Positions 55,379 to 63,113 of a stretch of 64,000 bases of DNA are shown piece after piece. The translations under genes and the position numbers were made by a program. Under the pieces are notes generated by a model, which saw only the letters and a list, made by a program, of their open reading frames with translations, had not been told where the DNA came from and searched no databases. How positions within the stretch are numbered: the stretch's first letter is position 1; each line of letters opens with the position of its first letter. Source of the DNA: Pseudomonas sp. (lineage in GTDB: Bacteria > Pseudomonadota > Gammaproteobacteria > Pseudomonadales > Pseudomonadaceae); assembly GCF_030683065.1 (NCBI RefSeq), contig NZ_JAUXMX010000061.1, positions 1 through 64,000 on the forward strand, given 5' to 3'.

Positions 55379-56175
55379 GATTGTTGCTCCTGCCAGGCCG
55401 GTTTACGTTTATCCAGAAAGGCGCGCAGGCCCTCCTGGCCTTCGGCGCTGACGCGGATGCGAGCGATGGCGTTTTCCGTGTAGCGGCGCAGTGCTGGAGT
55501 CAGCACGCCGCTGCCGACTTCGCGCAGCAGGTCCTTGCTCGCCTGCATCGCCTGGGGGCTGTTAAGTAGCAGGTTGCTGATCCAGCTTTCTACTTGAGCT
55601 TCCAGTTCGGCAGACGGATAGCACTCGGCAAACAGTCCCAGCTCCTGGGCGCGTTCGCCGCTAAAGCGCTCGGCGGTCAGGGCATAACGGCGCGCGGCAC
55701 GCTCGCCAATGGCCTGCACGACAAAGGGGCTGATCACCGCCGGGGCCAGGCCGATGCGCACCTCGGACAGGCACAGCTGGGCGTCATCGGCGCCGATGGC
55801 CATGTCGCAGCAGCTGATCAAACCCAGCGCGCCACCAAAAGCTGCGCCTTGCACCACGGCCAGGGTCGGGATCTTCAGCTGATAGAGGTTGTGCATCAGC
55901 TCGGCCAGCTCGCGCGAGTCGGCCAGGTTGGCGTTGTAGTCCAGGGTCGCGGCATGCTGCATCCAGGCCAGGTCCGCGCCCGCGCTGAAGTGCTTGCCAC
56001 GGCCGCGCAGCAGCAGAAAACGTAGGCTTTTGTCGGCCATCACCGCGTCGAGGGCGAGAATCAGCTCGCGGATCATATCGGAGTTGAAGGCATTGTTCTT
56101 GTCGGCGCGGTTGAGCCAGAGGGTGGCAAAGCCGCGCGGGTCTTTTTCCATTTGTACGGTGTTGAATTCGCTCAT
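55375..56175 (-). CDS. liuC: Methylglutaconyl-CoA hydratase (enoyl-CoA hydratase family)
   Basis: LiuC hydrates 3-methylglutaconyl-CoA to HMG-CoA. The 266-residue crotonase-fold protein has the CoA-binding oxyanion segments GRGKHFSAGADLAWM and QGAAFGGALGLISCCDMAIGADDAQ, and CLSEVRIGLAPAVISPFV with the catalytic glutamate region. ATG 56175 (MSEFNTVQMEKD) is preferred; ATG 56181 two codons upstream is nearly as good. Both lie just inside a palindromic repeat that fills the spacer to liuB. Translation is coupled to liuD. Confidence 0.93.
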   Translation of the reverse strand: MSEFNTVQMEKDPRGFATLWLNRADKNNAFNSDMIRELILALDAVMADKSLRFLLLRGRGKHFSAGADLAWMQHAATLDYNANLADSRELAELMHNLYQLKIPTLAVVQGAAFGGALGLISCCDMAIGADDAQLCLSEVRIGLAPAVISPFVVQAIGERAARRYALTAERFSGERAQELGLFAECYPSAELEAQVESWISNLLLNSPQAMQASKDLLREVGSGVLTPALRRYTENAIARIRVSAEGQEGLRAFLDKRKPAWQEQQS

Positions 56176-56184
56176 GGTCATCTT

Positions 56185-56243
56185 CGTAGGGTGCGCTGTG
56201 CGCACCATTGCGTTGAAAGGCGGTGCGCACGGCGCACCCTACG
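56185..56243. repeat. Palindromic repeat, liuC–liuB spacer
   Basis: Arms 56185–56206 and 56222–56243 are inverted copies with 21 of 22 bases matching, separated by 15 bases. Each arm starts at the outside with CGTAGGGTGCGC. The element fills two thirds of the spacer and begins ten bases upstream of the liuC start. Confidence 0.9.
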
Positions 56244-56265
56244 GTACTAAAGCCCATCCCGCGGA

Positions 56266-57873
56266 TTACATTCTGAACACGCCAAAGGTGGTCGGCTCGA
56301 TTGGCGCGTTCAGGCTGGCAGACAGTGCCAGGCCCACTATCTCGCGGGTCTGCGCTGGGTCAATGACACCGTCGTCCCACAGCCGCGCGCTGGAGTAATA
56401 GGGGTGACCCTGGCGCTCGTACTGTTCGAGGATCGGCTGCTTGAGTGCAGCTTCATCCTCGGCGCAGAAGCGCTGCCCGGCGCGGGCGGCCTGTTCGTGC
56501 TTGACCTGCACCAACACGCCTGCGGCCTGTTCGGCGCCCATCACGCCGATCCGCGCATTTGGCCACATCCACAGAAAGCGTGGCTCAAAAGCGCGGCCGC
56601 ACATGCCGTAGTTGCCGGCACCAAAGCTGCCGCCGATGATCACCGTGAATTTCGGCACCTTGGCGCAGGCCACGGCGTTCACTAGCTTGGCGCCATGCTT
56701 GGCGATGCCGCCGGCTTCGTATTTCTGCCCGACCATAAAGCCGGTGATGTTCTGCAGGAACAGCAGGGGAATACCGCGCTGGCAGGCCAGTTCGATAAAG
56801 TGCGCGCCTTTCTGCGCCGATTCCGCAAACAGGATGCCGTTATTGGCAAGGATCGCCACCGGATAGCCGTGGATATGCGCAAAGCCGCAGACCAGAGTGG
56901 TGCCGAATAGCGCCTTGAACTCATCGAATACGCTGCCATCGACGGTGCGGGCGATCACTTCACGGACATCGAAAGGCTGCTTGGCGTCTGCTGGAATCAC
57001 TCCGTACAGCTCTTCACTGCTGTACAGCGGGTTAATCGGCGCGCGGGTGTTCAGAACGCCGAGCTTGCGCCAGTTGAGGTTGCTGATGCTGCGCCGAGCG
57101 AGAGCCAGGGCGTGTTCGTCGTTGTCGGCGTAATGGTCAGCGACGCCGCTAGTTTTGCAGTGCACGTCGGCGCCGCCCAGGTCTTCGGCGCTGACCACTT
57201 CACCGGTGGCAGCTTTTACCAGCGGCGGGCCGGCGAGGAAAATGGTGGCCTGGTTGCGCACCATGATCGCCTCATCTGCCATGGCCGGCACGTAGGCACC
57301 GCCGGCGGTGCAGGAGCCCATGACCACGGCAATCTGCGGGATGCCCATGGCCGACATATTCGCCTGGTTGAAGAAGATTCGCCCGAAATGCTCGCGGTCG
57401 GGGAACACTTCATCCTGACGCGGCAGGTTGGCGCCGCCGGAGTCCACCAGGTAGATGCAGGGCAGACGGTTCTGCTGGGCGATGGTCTGCGCGCGCAGGT
57501 GCTTTTTCACCGTCAGCGGGTAGTAACTACCGCCTTTTACCGTGGCGTCGTTGGCCACGATCATGCATTCCACGCCTTCGACCCGGCCGATACCGGCCAC
57601 CACGCCCGCCGCTGGCACCTCTTCGCCATACACCTCATGGGCGGCCAGTTGGCCGATCTCGAGAAACGGCGAGCCGATATCCAGCAGGCGGTTGATGCGT
57701 TCGCGCGGCAGCAGTTTGCCGCGTGAGGTGTGGCGTTCCTGAGCCTTGGCGCCGCCGCCTTCGTGAACGCGGGCGAGCAGGGCACGCAGGTCGTTTACCT
57801 GGCTAAGCATCGCCGCACTATTGGCGGCAAAATCCGGCGAGCGGGTGTTGATCTGGGTGTGCAGGATGGCCAT
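56266..57873 (-). CDS. liuB: Methylcrotonyl-CoA carboxylase, carboxyltransferase subunit
   Basis: LiuB transfers CO2 from carboxybiotin on LiuD to 3-methylcrotonyl-CoA. The 535-residue protein has two crotonase-like halves: RGKLLPRERINRLLDIGSPFLEIGQLAA, MGSCTAGGAYVPAMADEAIMV for the first CoA site, and GSFGAGNYGMCGRAFEPRFLWMWPNARIGVMG for the second. The start at ATG 57873 (MAILHTQINTRS) matches the family and has GGAG nine bases before. A longer frame upstream runs through a palindromic repeat. It lies between liuA and liuC. Confidence 0.95.
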   Translation of the reverse strand: MAILHTQINTRSPDFAANSAAMLSQVNDLRALLARVHEGGGAKAQERHTSRGKLLPRERINRLLDIGSPFLEIGQLAAHEVYGEEVPAAGVVAGIGRVEGVECMIVANDATVKGGSYYPLTVKKHLRAQTIAQQNRLPCIYLVDSGGANLPRQDEVFPDREHFGRIFFNQANMSAMGIPQIAVVMGSCTAGGAYVPAMADEAIMVRNQATIFLAGPPLVKAATGEVVSAEDLGGADVHCKTSGVADHYADNDEHALALARRSISNLNWRKLGVLNTRAPINPLYSSEELYGVIPADAKQPFDVREVIARTVDGSVFDEFKALFGTTLVCGFAHIHGYPVAILANNGILFAESAQKGAHFIELACQRGIPLLFLQNITGFMVGQKYEAGGIAKHGAKLVNAVACAKVPKFTVIIGGSFGAGNYGMCGRAFEPRFLWMWPNARIGVMGAEQAAGVLVQVKHEQAARAGQRFCAEDEAALKQPILEQYERQGHPYYSSARLWDDGVIDPAQTREIVGLALSASLNAPIEPTTFGVFRM

Positions 57874-57903
57874 CTGGCGCTCCGGGTCTACTGGCTGACA
57901 ACG

Positions 57904-57980
57904 CGTAGGGTGGGTTGAGCGAAGCGATACCCACGCGGTTTCGGGTTCGATGGGTATCGCTTTGCTCAACCCATCCTACG
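57904..57980. repeat. Long palindromic repeat, liuB–liuA spacer
   Basis: Arms 57904–57933 and 57951–57980 are inverted copies with 28 of 30 bases matching, separated by 17 bases. The outer ends read CGTAGGGTGGGTTGAGC. It occupies most of the 115-bp spacer and would form a very stable RNA hairpin in the operon transcript. Confidence 0.92.
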
Positions 57981-57988
57981 GTTCTGGC

Positions 57989-59152
57989 TTATTTGGTTTC
58001 GTTAAACAGTTCGCGGCCGATCAACATGCGGCGGATTTCGCTGGTGCCGGCGCCGATTTCATAAAGCTTGGCGTCACGCAGCAGGCGGCCGGTGGGGTAG
58101 TCGTTGATATAGCCGTTGCCGCCGAGAATCTGGATCGCATCAAGGGCCATCTGCGTGGCGCGCTCGGCGGAGTAGAGAATCACTCCGGCGGCGTCCTTGC
58201 GCGTGGTTTCGCCGCGGTCGCAGGCCTGAGCCACGGCGTACAGGTAGGCTCGGCTTGCGTTGAGCTGGGTGTACATATCGGCGACCTTGCCCTGGATCAG
58301 CTGGAACTCGCCGATGCTCTGGCCGAACTGCTTGCGGTCGTGGATATAGGGCACGATGACGTCCATGCAGGCCTGCATGATCCCGGTCGGGCCGCCGGAG
58401 AGCACCACACGCTCATAATCCAGGCCACTCATCAGTACCCGCACGCCGCCGTTAAGCTGGCCGAGTACGTTCTCCTCCGGCACTTCGACATTGTCGAAGA
58501 ACAGCTCGCAGGTGTTGGAGCCGCGCATGCCCAGTTTGTCGAACTTGCTACCACGGCTGAAACCCTTCCAGTCGCGCTCAACGATAAAGGCGCTGATACC
58601 GTGGGCGCCTTTTTCCGGATCGGTTTTGGCGTAGATCACATAGGTGTTGGCATCCGGGCCGTTGGTGATCCAGGTCTTGCTGCCGTTGAGCACGTAGTGG
58701 TCGCCTTGCTTGTCGGCGCGCAGCTTCATCGATACCACGTCGGAGCCGGCGTTTGGCTCACTCATTGCCAGGGCACCGATATGCTCGCCGGAGACCAGCT
58801 TGGGCAGGTACTTGGCCTTCTGCGCGGCGGTGCCATTGCGCTTGATCTGATTGACGCACAGGTTGGAGTGCGCGCCGTAGGACAGGGCAACCGAGGCCGA
58901 GCCACGGCTGATCTCTTCCATGGCGATGACGTGGGCCAGGTAGCCGAGGCCGGAGCCGCCGTACTCTTCATCGACGGTGATACCAAGTAGGCCCATATCG
59001 CCGAATTTGCGCCACATATCCGCCGGGAACTGGTTGTCGCTGTCGATGGCGGCGGCGCGCGGGGCCAGTTCGCTGGCGACAAAGGCCTGGGTCTGCTCGC
59101 GCAGCATGTCGATGGTTTCGCCGAGGGCGAAGTTGAGGGACGGATAGCTCAT
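57989..59152 (-). CDS. liuA: Isovaleryl-CoA dehydrogenase
   Basis: LiuA oxidises isovaleryl-CoA to 3-methylcrotonyl-CoA with FAD, passing electrons to ETF. The 387-residue acyl-CoA dehydrogenase has the flavin segment ALAMSEPNAGSDVVSMKLRA, WITNGPDANTYVIYAKT, and the C-terminal QILGGNGYINDYPTGRLLRDAKLYEIGAGTSEI. The catalytic base is E247 in MSGLDYERVVLSGG, the internal position characteristic of isovaleryl-CoA dehydrogenases rather than the later position of short-chain enzymes. AGGTGG precedes the ATG. It is the first structural gene after liuR. Confidence 0.95.
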   Translation of the reverse strand: MSYPSLNFALGETIDMLREQTQAFVASELAPRAAAIDSDNQFPADMWRKFGDMGLLGITVDEEYGGSGLGYLAHVIAMEEISRGSASVALSYGAHSNLCVNQIKRNGTAAQKAKYLPKLVSGEHIGALAMSEPNAGSDVVSMKLRADKQGDHYVLNGSKTWITNGPDANTYVIYAKTDPEKGAHGISAFIVERDWKGFSRGSKFDKLGMRGSNTCELFFDNVEVPEENVLGQLNGGVRVLMSGLDYERVVLSGGPTGIMQACMDVIVPYIHDRKQFGQSIGEFQLIQGKVADMYTQLNASRAYLYAVAQACDRGETTRKDAAGVILYSAERATQMALDAIQILGGNGYINDYPTGRLLRDAKLYEIGAGTSEIRRMLIGRELFNETK

Positions 59153-59173
59153 GGTTCCACCTGCTGTTGTTTT

Positions 59174-59234
59174 TGTAGGGGTGCGGGGCCGGCTAGGCGG
59201 CGCGCACCGGGTTGGTTGGTGCGGCGCACTCTAG
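59174..59234. repeat. Degenerate palindromic repeat, liuA–liuR spacer
   Basis: TGTAGGGGTGCG (59174–59185) and GGTGCGGCGCACTCTAG (59218–59234) resemble the outer arms of the other liu repeats in inverted order but have lost several pairings. It overlaps the liuR stop codon. Confidence 0.5.
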
Positions 59235-59608
59235 GTGATGGTATCGGCCATGGCCGCCAAGCAGCGTTCCTCTGCAGTATCCAGCTCCAACTGCATCTGT
59301 TCGATATCCAGCAATTGCTGCTGCAGTTGGACGCGGCGCTCGGCGATCTTGGTCATGAAGGTGTCCAGCTGCTTGTGATTGCCGTGCACCGGGTCGTACA
59401 GCTCGATCAACTCCTTGCACTCGGCCAGGGAGAAGCCGATGCGCTTGCCGCGCAGGATAAGCTTGAGGGTGACCTTGTCCTTGGCGGTATAGATGCGCTC
59501 CTGGCCGCGCCGTTCCGGGCTGAGCATCTGCTGCTCTTCATAGAAACGAATGGCGCGGGTGGTGATGTCCAGCTCGCGGGCCAGCTCGGAGATGGAGTAC
59601 GTGATCAT
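59231..59608 (-). CDS. liuR: MerR-family regulator LiuR
   Basis: LiuR is the local regulator of the leucine/isovalerate operon. The 125-residue protein has an N-terminal winged HTH (YSISELARELDITTRAIRFYEEQQMLSPERRGQERIYTAKDKVTLKLILRGKRIGFSLAECKELIELYD, residues 3–73) and a long dimerisation helix. It lacks the cysteines of metal-sensing MerR proteins, consistent with an acyl-CoA-type or other organic ligand. It is the first gene of the operon on the minus strand, and a perfect palindrome just upstream is the likely operator, so it probably controls itself as well. Confidence 0.92.
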   Translation of the reverse strand: MITYSISELARELDITTRAIRFYEEQQMLSPERRGQERIYTAKDKVTLKLILRGKRIGFSLAECKELIELYDPVHGNHKQLDTFMTKIAERRVQLQQQLLDIEQMQLELDTAEERCLAAMADTIT

Positions 59609-59630
59609 GAATGACGCCCTTAATTGACCT

Positions 59631-59644
59631 TTACGTTAACGTAA
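59631..59644 (-). promoter_or_regulatory. Likely LiuR operator
   Basis: TTACGTTAACGTAA is a perfect 14-bp palindrome 22 bp upstream of the liuR start. ACGT–ACGT half-sites of this kind are described for LiuR in proteobacteria. MerR proteins bind such sites between the −35 and −10 boxes, but I cannot place the boxes firmly. Confidence 0.75.
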
Positions 59645-60095
59645 GGCTGGGCGTGCATTAAGTCCACGACCATATGAGTGCGTTCAAGCGCATCCGGGTT
59701 TTGGATATTGGGCTGTGACGCCAGTGCAGTGAGGTCTGTAAAACCCAGCGTGTACTGCGGGCATTGATGGCAGAGCAGCCCAGTGGGGCAGTGCGGTGTG
59801 TGCGGGTAAATGCGTGCAACTAATACCGGTCGCGCGGGCCAGGGTAAATTGATCGAGAGGATCGAGTGCCGGGCGACTCTGCAGCCCGTTGCAGCTGCTG
59901 TTTAGCTGATTGAGCTGCGCAGGCACGCAAAAAATTCGCCTGGCGCAGCTGCCTCTGGGTACCCACTATGGGTGTTGCGCTAAGTGAAATACGAGGGTAT
60001 CCAGCTGACTGAACGCCCTCCATGTAAGCACTTTGCCGCGAAAACGCCTGAGGCGCCCTCACGAGAGCGCTGGAGATACCAACAACCGTTGATGA
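59645..60095. other. Intergenic, no gene seen
   Basis: About 450 bp between the liuR control region and the next minus-strand gene. Several short frames exist, but none has a ribosome site or familiar sequence. Base composition is mixed and no terminator stands out. Confidence 0.5.
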
Positions 60096-60365
60096 TTACT
60101 CCGGCATGCTCCAGGGCGCCAGGTTATAACCCTGCTGGCTTAATTCCGCGCGGGATTTGTTGAGTACGCTGGCCAGTTGTATCGGGTCGCTGTAGGTGCT
60201 GCTCGATAGCAGGGTGCGGCCCAGTAACCGGGTGCTGGTACGGTCGATGACCGTCAGGCTGAGTTCGCCAGTGCCGTCTTGTGGTGTCCAGGCGACACAC
60301 TGCAAGGGTTGAAAGGCGCGATCGGCAATCAGAAGTGCTTCGTTGAAACGCAGTGGCGCGTTCAT
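60096..60365 (-). CDS. Small conserved hypothetical protein
   Basis: This 89-residue protein begins MNAPLRFNEALLIADRAFQP and continues CVAWTPQDGTGELSLTVIDRTSTRLLGR…STYSDPIQLASVLNKSRAELSQQGYNLAPW. I recall near-identical short proteins in other Pseudomonas genomes, always hypothetical. The order suggests a small alpha/beta domain with no signal peptide or membrane helix. GGAG lies about twelve bases before the ATG. An overlapping frame of equal length on the same strand is rejected. Confidence 0.65.
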   Translation of the reverse strand: MNAPLRFNEALLIADRAFQPLQCVAWTPQDGTGELSLTVIDRTSTRLLGRTLLSSSTYSDPIQLASVLNKSRAELSQQGYNLAPWSMPE

Positions 60366-60549
60366 GGGGTCGGTTTCTCCGAGGTGATCCCAAAATCGTA
60401 AAAGTCAGCGCCGCTTCCTGCTGCGCCGTCCAGTTATAGTTGTTGATGATCAGCCGGGGTCATCAAGTCACATTTGCGGGCGCGATAATCTAGAAAATGT
60501 AGGCTTGATCGAAAAATCGGCCTATCGAGAGCGATTTACATGCCGAGAC

Positions 60550-61629
60550 TCATAGTGCCTGCATGCGCTCAGCCAGGCGGCCGCTGTCCGCCAGTTCGAG
60601 GAACTCGTCGCCCAGCCGGCGGCTTTCGTCCATGGCCTTGCGCCAATAGCGCTCGCGGCCTGCATCGTCGCCCAGATAGCGATTGAAGTCCTTGCGGTCC
60701 GGCAGTTTGCCGTGGGGCAGGCGGGTCAGGTACTCGCGCGATGGCGCCAGCAGTAATACATCTTGCAAGCGTCCGGTATCGCCCCGGCGCCAAGGCATAC
60801 CTTTGTCGAACCAGCCGGGGATGACTTTGTCGGTGAAGTGTGGATAGAGCACGATATCCTCGCCGCTGTAGGGCAGGTCGAGGTGGTAATCGAGCAGGCC
60901 TCCATCGCGGTAGGTGCCCGGACCAGCTCCGGGAATGTCGCGCACCCCTTGCATGATCATCGGGATTGACCCGGAGGCGAGCAGAGCGTGGCGCAGGTTG
61001 GCGCTGTCCAGCGCCAGGTAGCGCGAAGGAAAGTCGTTCAATGTTTCCAGCGGTGGAGCCAGGCGCGCATCGTGCAGAATCAGTCGCTCGAAGTGCCTTG
61101 CCAGGCGCGGGCGCCCTAGCAGGTTGTTGCTGATAACAGAAGATAAGCCCAGGCCCAGTGCGCCGCGGTGGTCATGCTGGAGCAAGCCGTGGCTTTTCAC
61201 CACGACGATATTCAGGCGATAGTGCGGGTTGCTCAATACGTCGGCGTCCTGGCCGGCCAATAGGTCTGCAAGCATCTGCCGACAACTACGCGAGACCTCG
61301 GCCATGCTCGCGCCCTTGGCAAAACGCTGCCCGGTATAGAGTTCGCCGAGGCGGTGTATACCGGCGACAGCATCCGGTAGGCAGGCACTGGCGAAGCGCC
61401 ATGAGCCGATTGACGCTCCAATTAGCGAGCGTTCGCGCGGCATCCGCGGCAACCAGTCGCCAAACAGGGCAAGATCGAGGCCCTGGATGCCAAGGGCTTT
61501 GGGGCCGCCGGCAGCGCCTGGCAGAATGCCCACGTCAGCGGGTTGTATGCCGCGCTCACGAATGCGTGCCAGGGCCCGCGGGCCGGCCTTGATCGTCAGG
61601 GCGGGGTACTTTATTTGAATCGCACTCAT
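60550..61629 (-). CDS. Patatin-like phospholipase family protein
   Basis: This ~359-residue protein has a patatin-type catalytic dyad: nucleophile Ser in IGASIGSWRFA (the GxSxG motif, about residue 73) and Asp in TYRDGGLLDYHLDLPY. The glycine-rich oxyanion loop is LPGAAGGPKALGIQGLD. It probably hydrolyses membrane lipids or acyl esters; there is no signal peptide. ATG 61629 has TGGAT about nine bases upstream. ATG 61641 four codons earlier is possible. It is divergent from the PepSY operon. Confidence 0.88.
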   Translation of the reverse strand: MSAIQIKYPALTIKAGPRALARIRERGIQPADVGILPGAAGGPKALGIQGLDLALFGDWLPRMPRERSLIGASIGSWRFASACLPDAVAGIHRLGELYTGQRFAKGASMAEVSRSCRQMLADLLAGQDADVLSNPHYRLNIVVVKSHGLLQHDHRGALGLGLSSVISNNLLGRPRLARHFERLILHDARLAPPLETLNDFPSRYLALDSANLRHALLASGSIPMIMQGVRDIPGAGPGTYRDGGLLDYHLDLPYSGEDIVLYPHFTDKVIPGWFDKGMPWRRGDTGRLQDVLLLAPSREYLTRLPHGKLPDRKDFNRYLGDDAGRERYWRKAMDESRRLGDEFLELADSGRLAERMQAL

Positions 61630-61736
61630 GCTCGTATCCATCTCGCAAGGTTTTGATTATAGAGTCCCCTGCGGACAGGCCAAGTTACTTGATGGGCTGA
61701 ATGATGGCGCTACGGGTTGTAGCGGATTTAATTGAA

Positions 61737-61752
61737 TTCAGCTTGAGTTAAG
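61737..61752 (+). promoter_or_regulatory. Possible BqsR-type binding site
   Basis: TTCAG–CTTGAG–TTAAG is a direct repeat with 6-bp spacing, one mismatch from TTAAG–N6–TTAAG, the site reported for BqsR of P. aeruginosa. It lies 52 bp upstream of the first PepSY gene, where autoregulation would be expected. Confidence 0.5.
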
Positions 61753-61803
61753 TTCGGCGCAGTAATCTCAATCCTGTCGAACAAACTCGCACGGAGACTC
61801 ACC

Positions 61804-62112
61804 ATGAACGCCCTGATAGCACTGTTTGCAACTGCAGCCCTGAGCATCTCGGTCGGGATCGCCCAGGCGCGTGACTTGGGGCCGGATGAAGCATTGAAAC
61901 TACGTGACGCGGGCACCGTCCAGTCGTTCGAAAAGCTTAATACTGCTGCCCTGGCGCTACATCCAGGCGGCAAGATCGAGGGGACCGAGCTGGAGGAAGA
62001 ATACGGCCGCTACATCTACCAGCTCGAGTTGCGTGACGCGCAAGGCGTGCAGTGGGATGTTGAGCTGGACGCCAGCAACGGCCAGGTTCTCAAGAATCAG
62101 CAGGACGATTGA
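61804..62112 (+). CDS. PepSY domain periplasmic protein (first paralogue)
   Basis: This 102-residue exported protein has a signal peptide (MNALIALFATAALSISVGIAQA). A single PepSY domain follows: DLGPDEALKLRDAGTVQSFEKLN and HPGGKIEGTELEEEYGRYIYQLELRDAQGVQWDVELDASNGQVL. PepSY domains bind or inhibit other proteins at the cell surface and often accompany sensor kinases. GGAGAC precedes the ATG. It is the first gene of a four-gene operon with a second PepSY gene, a response regulator and a kinase. Confidence 0.9.
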   Translation: MNALIALFATAALSISVGIAQARDLGPDEALKLRDAGTVQSFEKLNTAALALHPGGKIEGTELEEEYGRYIYQLELRDAQGVQWDVELDASNGQVLKNQQDD

Positions 62113-62444
62113 TGCTGGCCTCTCTGCGCGATGGCGTGCTCTGCGGCCTGCTTCTGCTTCTGCTTCTGCTTCTGCTTGCGCTGAGCGGCAGTGCCAGCGC
62201 CCGCGATCTGGATCAGGATGAAGCCTTGCGTCTGCGTCAGGCGGGACACATTCTGCCCCTTGAGCAATTGTTGGGCGTGGCCTTGCAGCGTTACCCCGGC
62301 GCGATCTTGCTTGAGGCCGAGCTGGAAGAGGAAGACGACATTCTGGTCTATGAGGTCGAATTACTGACCCTGCAAGGGGTGGTTCGCGAACTGGAGTTGG
62401 ATGCTCGTGATGGGCAAATCCTGAAGGATGAGGTAGATGACTGA
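62112..62444 (+). CDS. PepSY domain periplasmic protein (second paralogue)
   Basis: This 110-residue protein overlaps the first PepSY gene by one base (TGATG). Its domain mirrors the first one: RDLDQDEALRLRQAGHILPLEQLL, RYPGAILLEAELEEEDDILVYEVEL and ELDARDGQILKDEVDD, so the pair is a tandem duplication. The signal peptide is unusual, with ten consecutive leucines encoded mostly by CTTCTG repeats. Adjacent stop and start codons (TGA ATG) link it to the regulator. Confidence 0.88.
   Translation: MLASLRDGVLCGLLLLLLLLLLALSGSASARDLDQDEALRLRQAGHILPLEQLLGVALQRYPGAILLEAELEEEDDILVYEVELLTLQGVVRELELDARDGQILKDEVDD
62148..62177 (+). repeat. CTTCTG hexanucleotide tandem repeat inside a signal-peptide coding region
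   Basis: Four exact CTTCTG units (62151–62174) are flanked by partial units. The repeat encodes the poly-leucine core of the second PepSY protein's signal peptide. Gain or loss of units would keep the frame but change the length of the hydrophobic core by two leucines. Confidence 0.9.
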
Positions 62445-63113
62445 ATGCGCCTGTTGCTAGTAGAAGACCATGTGCCCCTGGCCGACGAGCTGCTCGCCAG
62501 CCTGACGCGTCATGGCTATGCGGTAGATTGGTTGGCCGATGGGCGCGACGCGCTGTATCAGGGGGCGAGTGAGCCTTATGACCTGATCATTCTCGACCTC
62601 GGTTTGCCAGGCAAGCCTGGGCTGCAGGTACTGCAAGAGTGGCGTGCCGGTGGCCTGCAAACCCCGGTTCTGATCCTTACTGCGCGCGGTTCCTGGGCTG
62701 AGCGCATCGAGGGGCTGAAAGCCGGTGCCGATGATTACTTGAGCAAACCCTTTCACCCGGAAGAACTGCAGCTACGGATTCAGGCGTTGCTGCGCCGTGC
62801 GCACGGCCTGGCCAATCAGCCACAATTGCAGGCCGCCGGCTTGCTGCTGGATGAGAGTCGTCAGTGTGTCAGGCGTAATGGCGAGGAAATTGACCTGACC
62901 AGCGCAGAGTTTCGCCTGCTGCGCTATTTCATGCTGCACGCTGGGCAGATTCTCTCGAAAAGCCACCTGGCTGAGCACCTCTACGACGGCGAGACTGAGC
63001 GCGACTCGAATGTGATCGAGGTTTACGTCAATCACCTGCGTCGCAAAATTGGTCGGGAAGCCATCGAAACCCGGCGCGGCCAGGGTTACAGGTTCAGTGG
63101 AGAGGCTGTTTGA
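62445..63113 (+). CDS. bqsR: OmpR-family response regulator, BqsR/CarR-like
   Basis: This 222-residue regulator has a receiver domain with phospho-acceptor D51 (LIILDLGLPGKPG), the acidic pair in LLVEDH, and K101 in DDYLSKPF. It also has a winged-helix DNA-binding domain (DLTSAEFRLLRYFMLHAGQILSKSHLAEHLYDGETERDSNVIEVYVNHLRRKIG). Gene order and sequence recall BqsR (CarR, PA2657) of P. aeruginosa, which responds to Fe(II)/Ca2+. That identity is inferred, not tested. The start follows the previous stop directly. Confidence 0.85.
   Translation: MRLLLVEDHVPLADELLASLTRHGYAVDWLADGRDALYQGASEPYDLIILDLGLPGKPGLQVLQEWRAGGLQTPVLILTARGSWAERIEGLKAGADDYLSKPFHPEELQLRIQALLRRAHGLANQPQLQAAGLLLDESRQCVRRNGEEIDLTSAEFRLLRYFMLHAGQILSKSHLAEHLYDGETERDSNVIEVYVNHLRRKIGREAIETRRGQGYRFSGEAV

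Noticed and set aside
59684..60062. Two short minus-strand frames in the gap upstream of liuR
   Set aside because: No ribosome site and composition unlike coding sequence; they overlap each other.
60124..60393. 89-codon frame overlapping the small gene at 60096–60365
   Set aside because: The other frame has a better start and protein-like sequence; this one is Arg/His-rich and out of frame.
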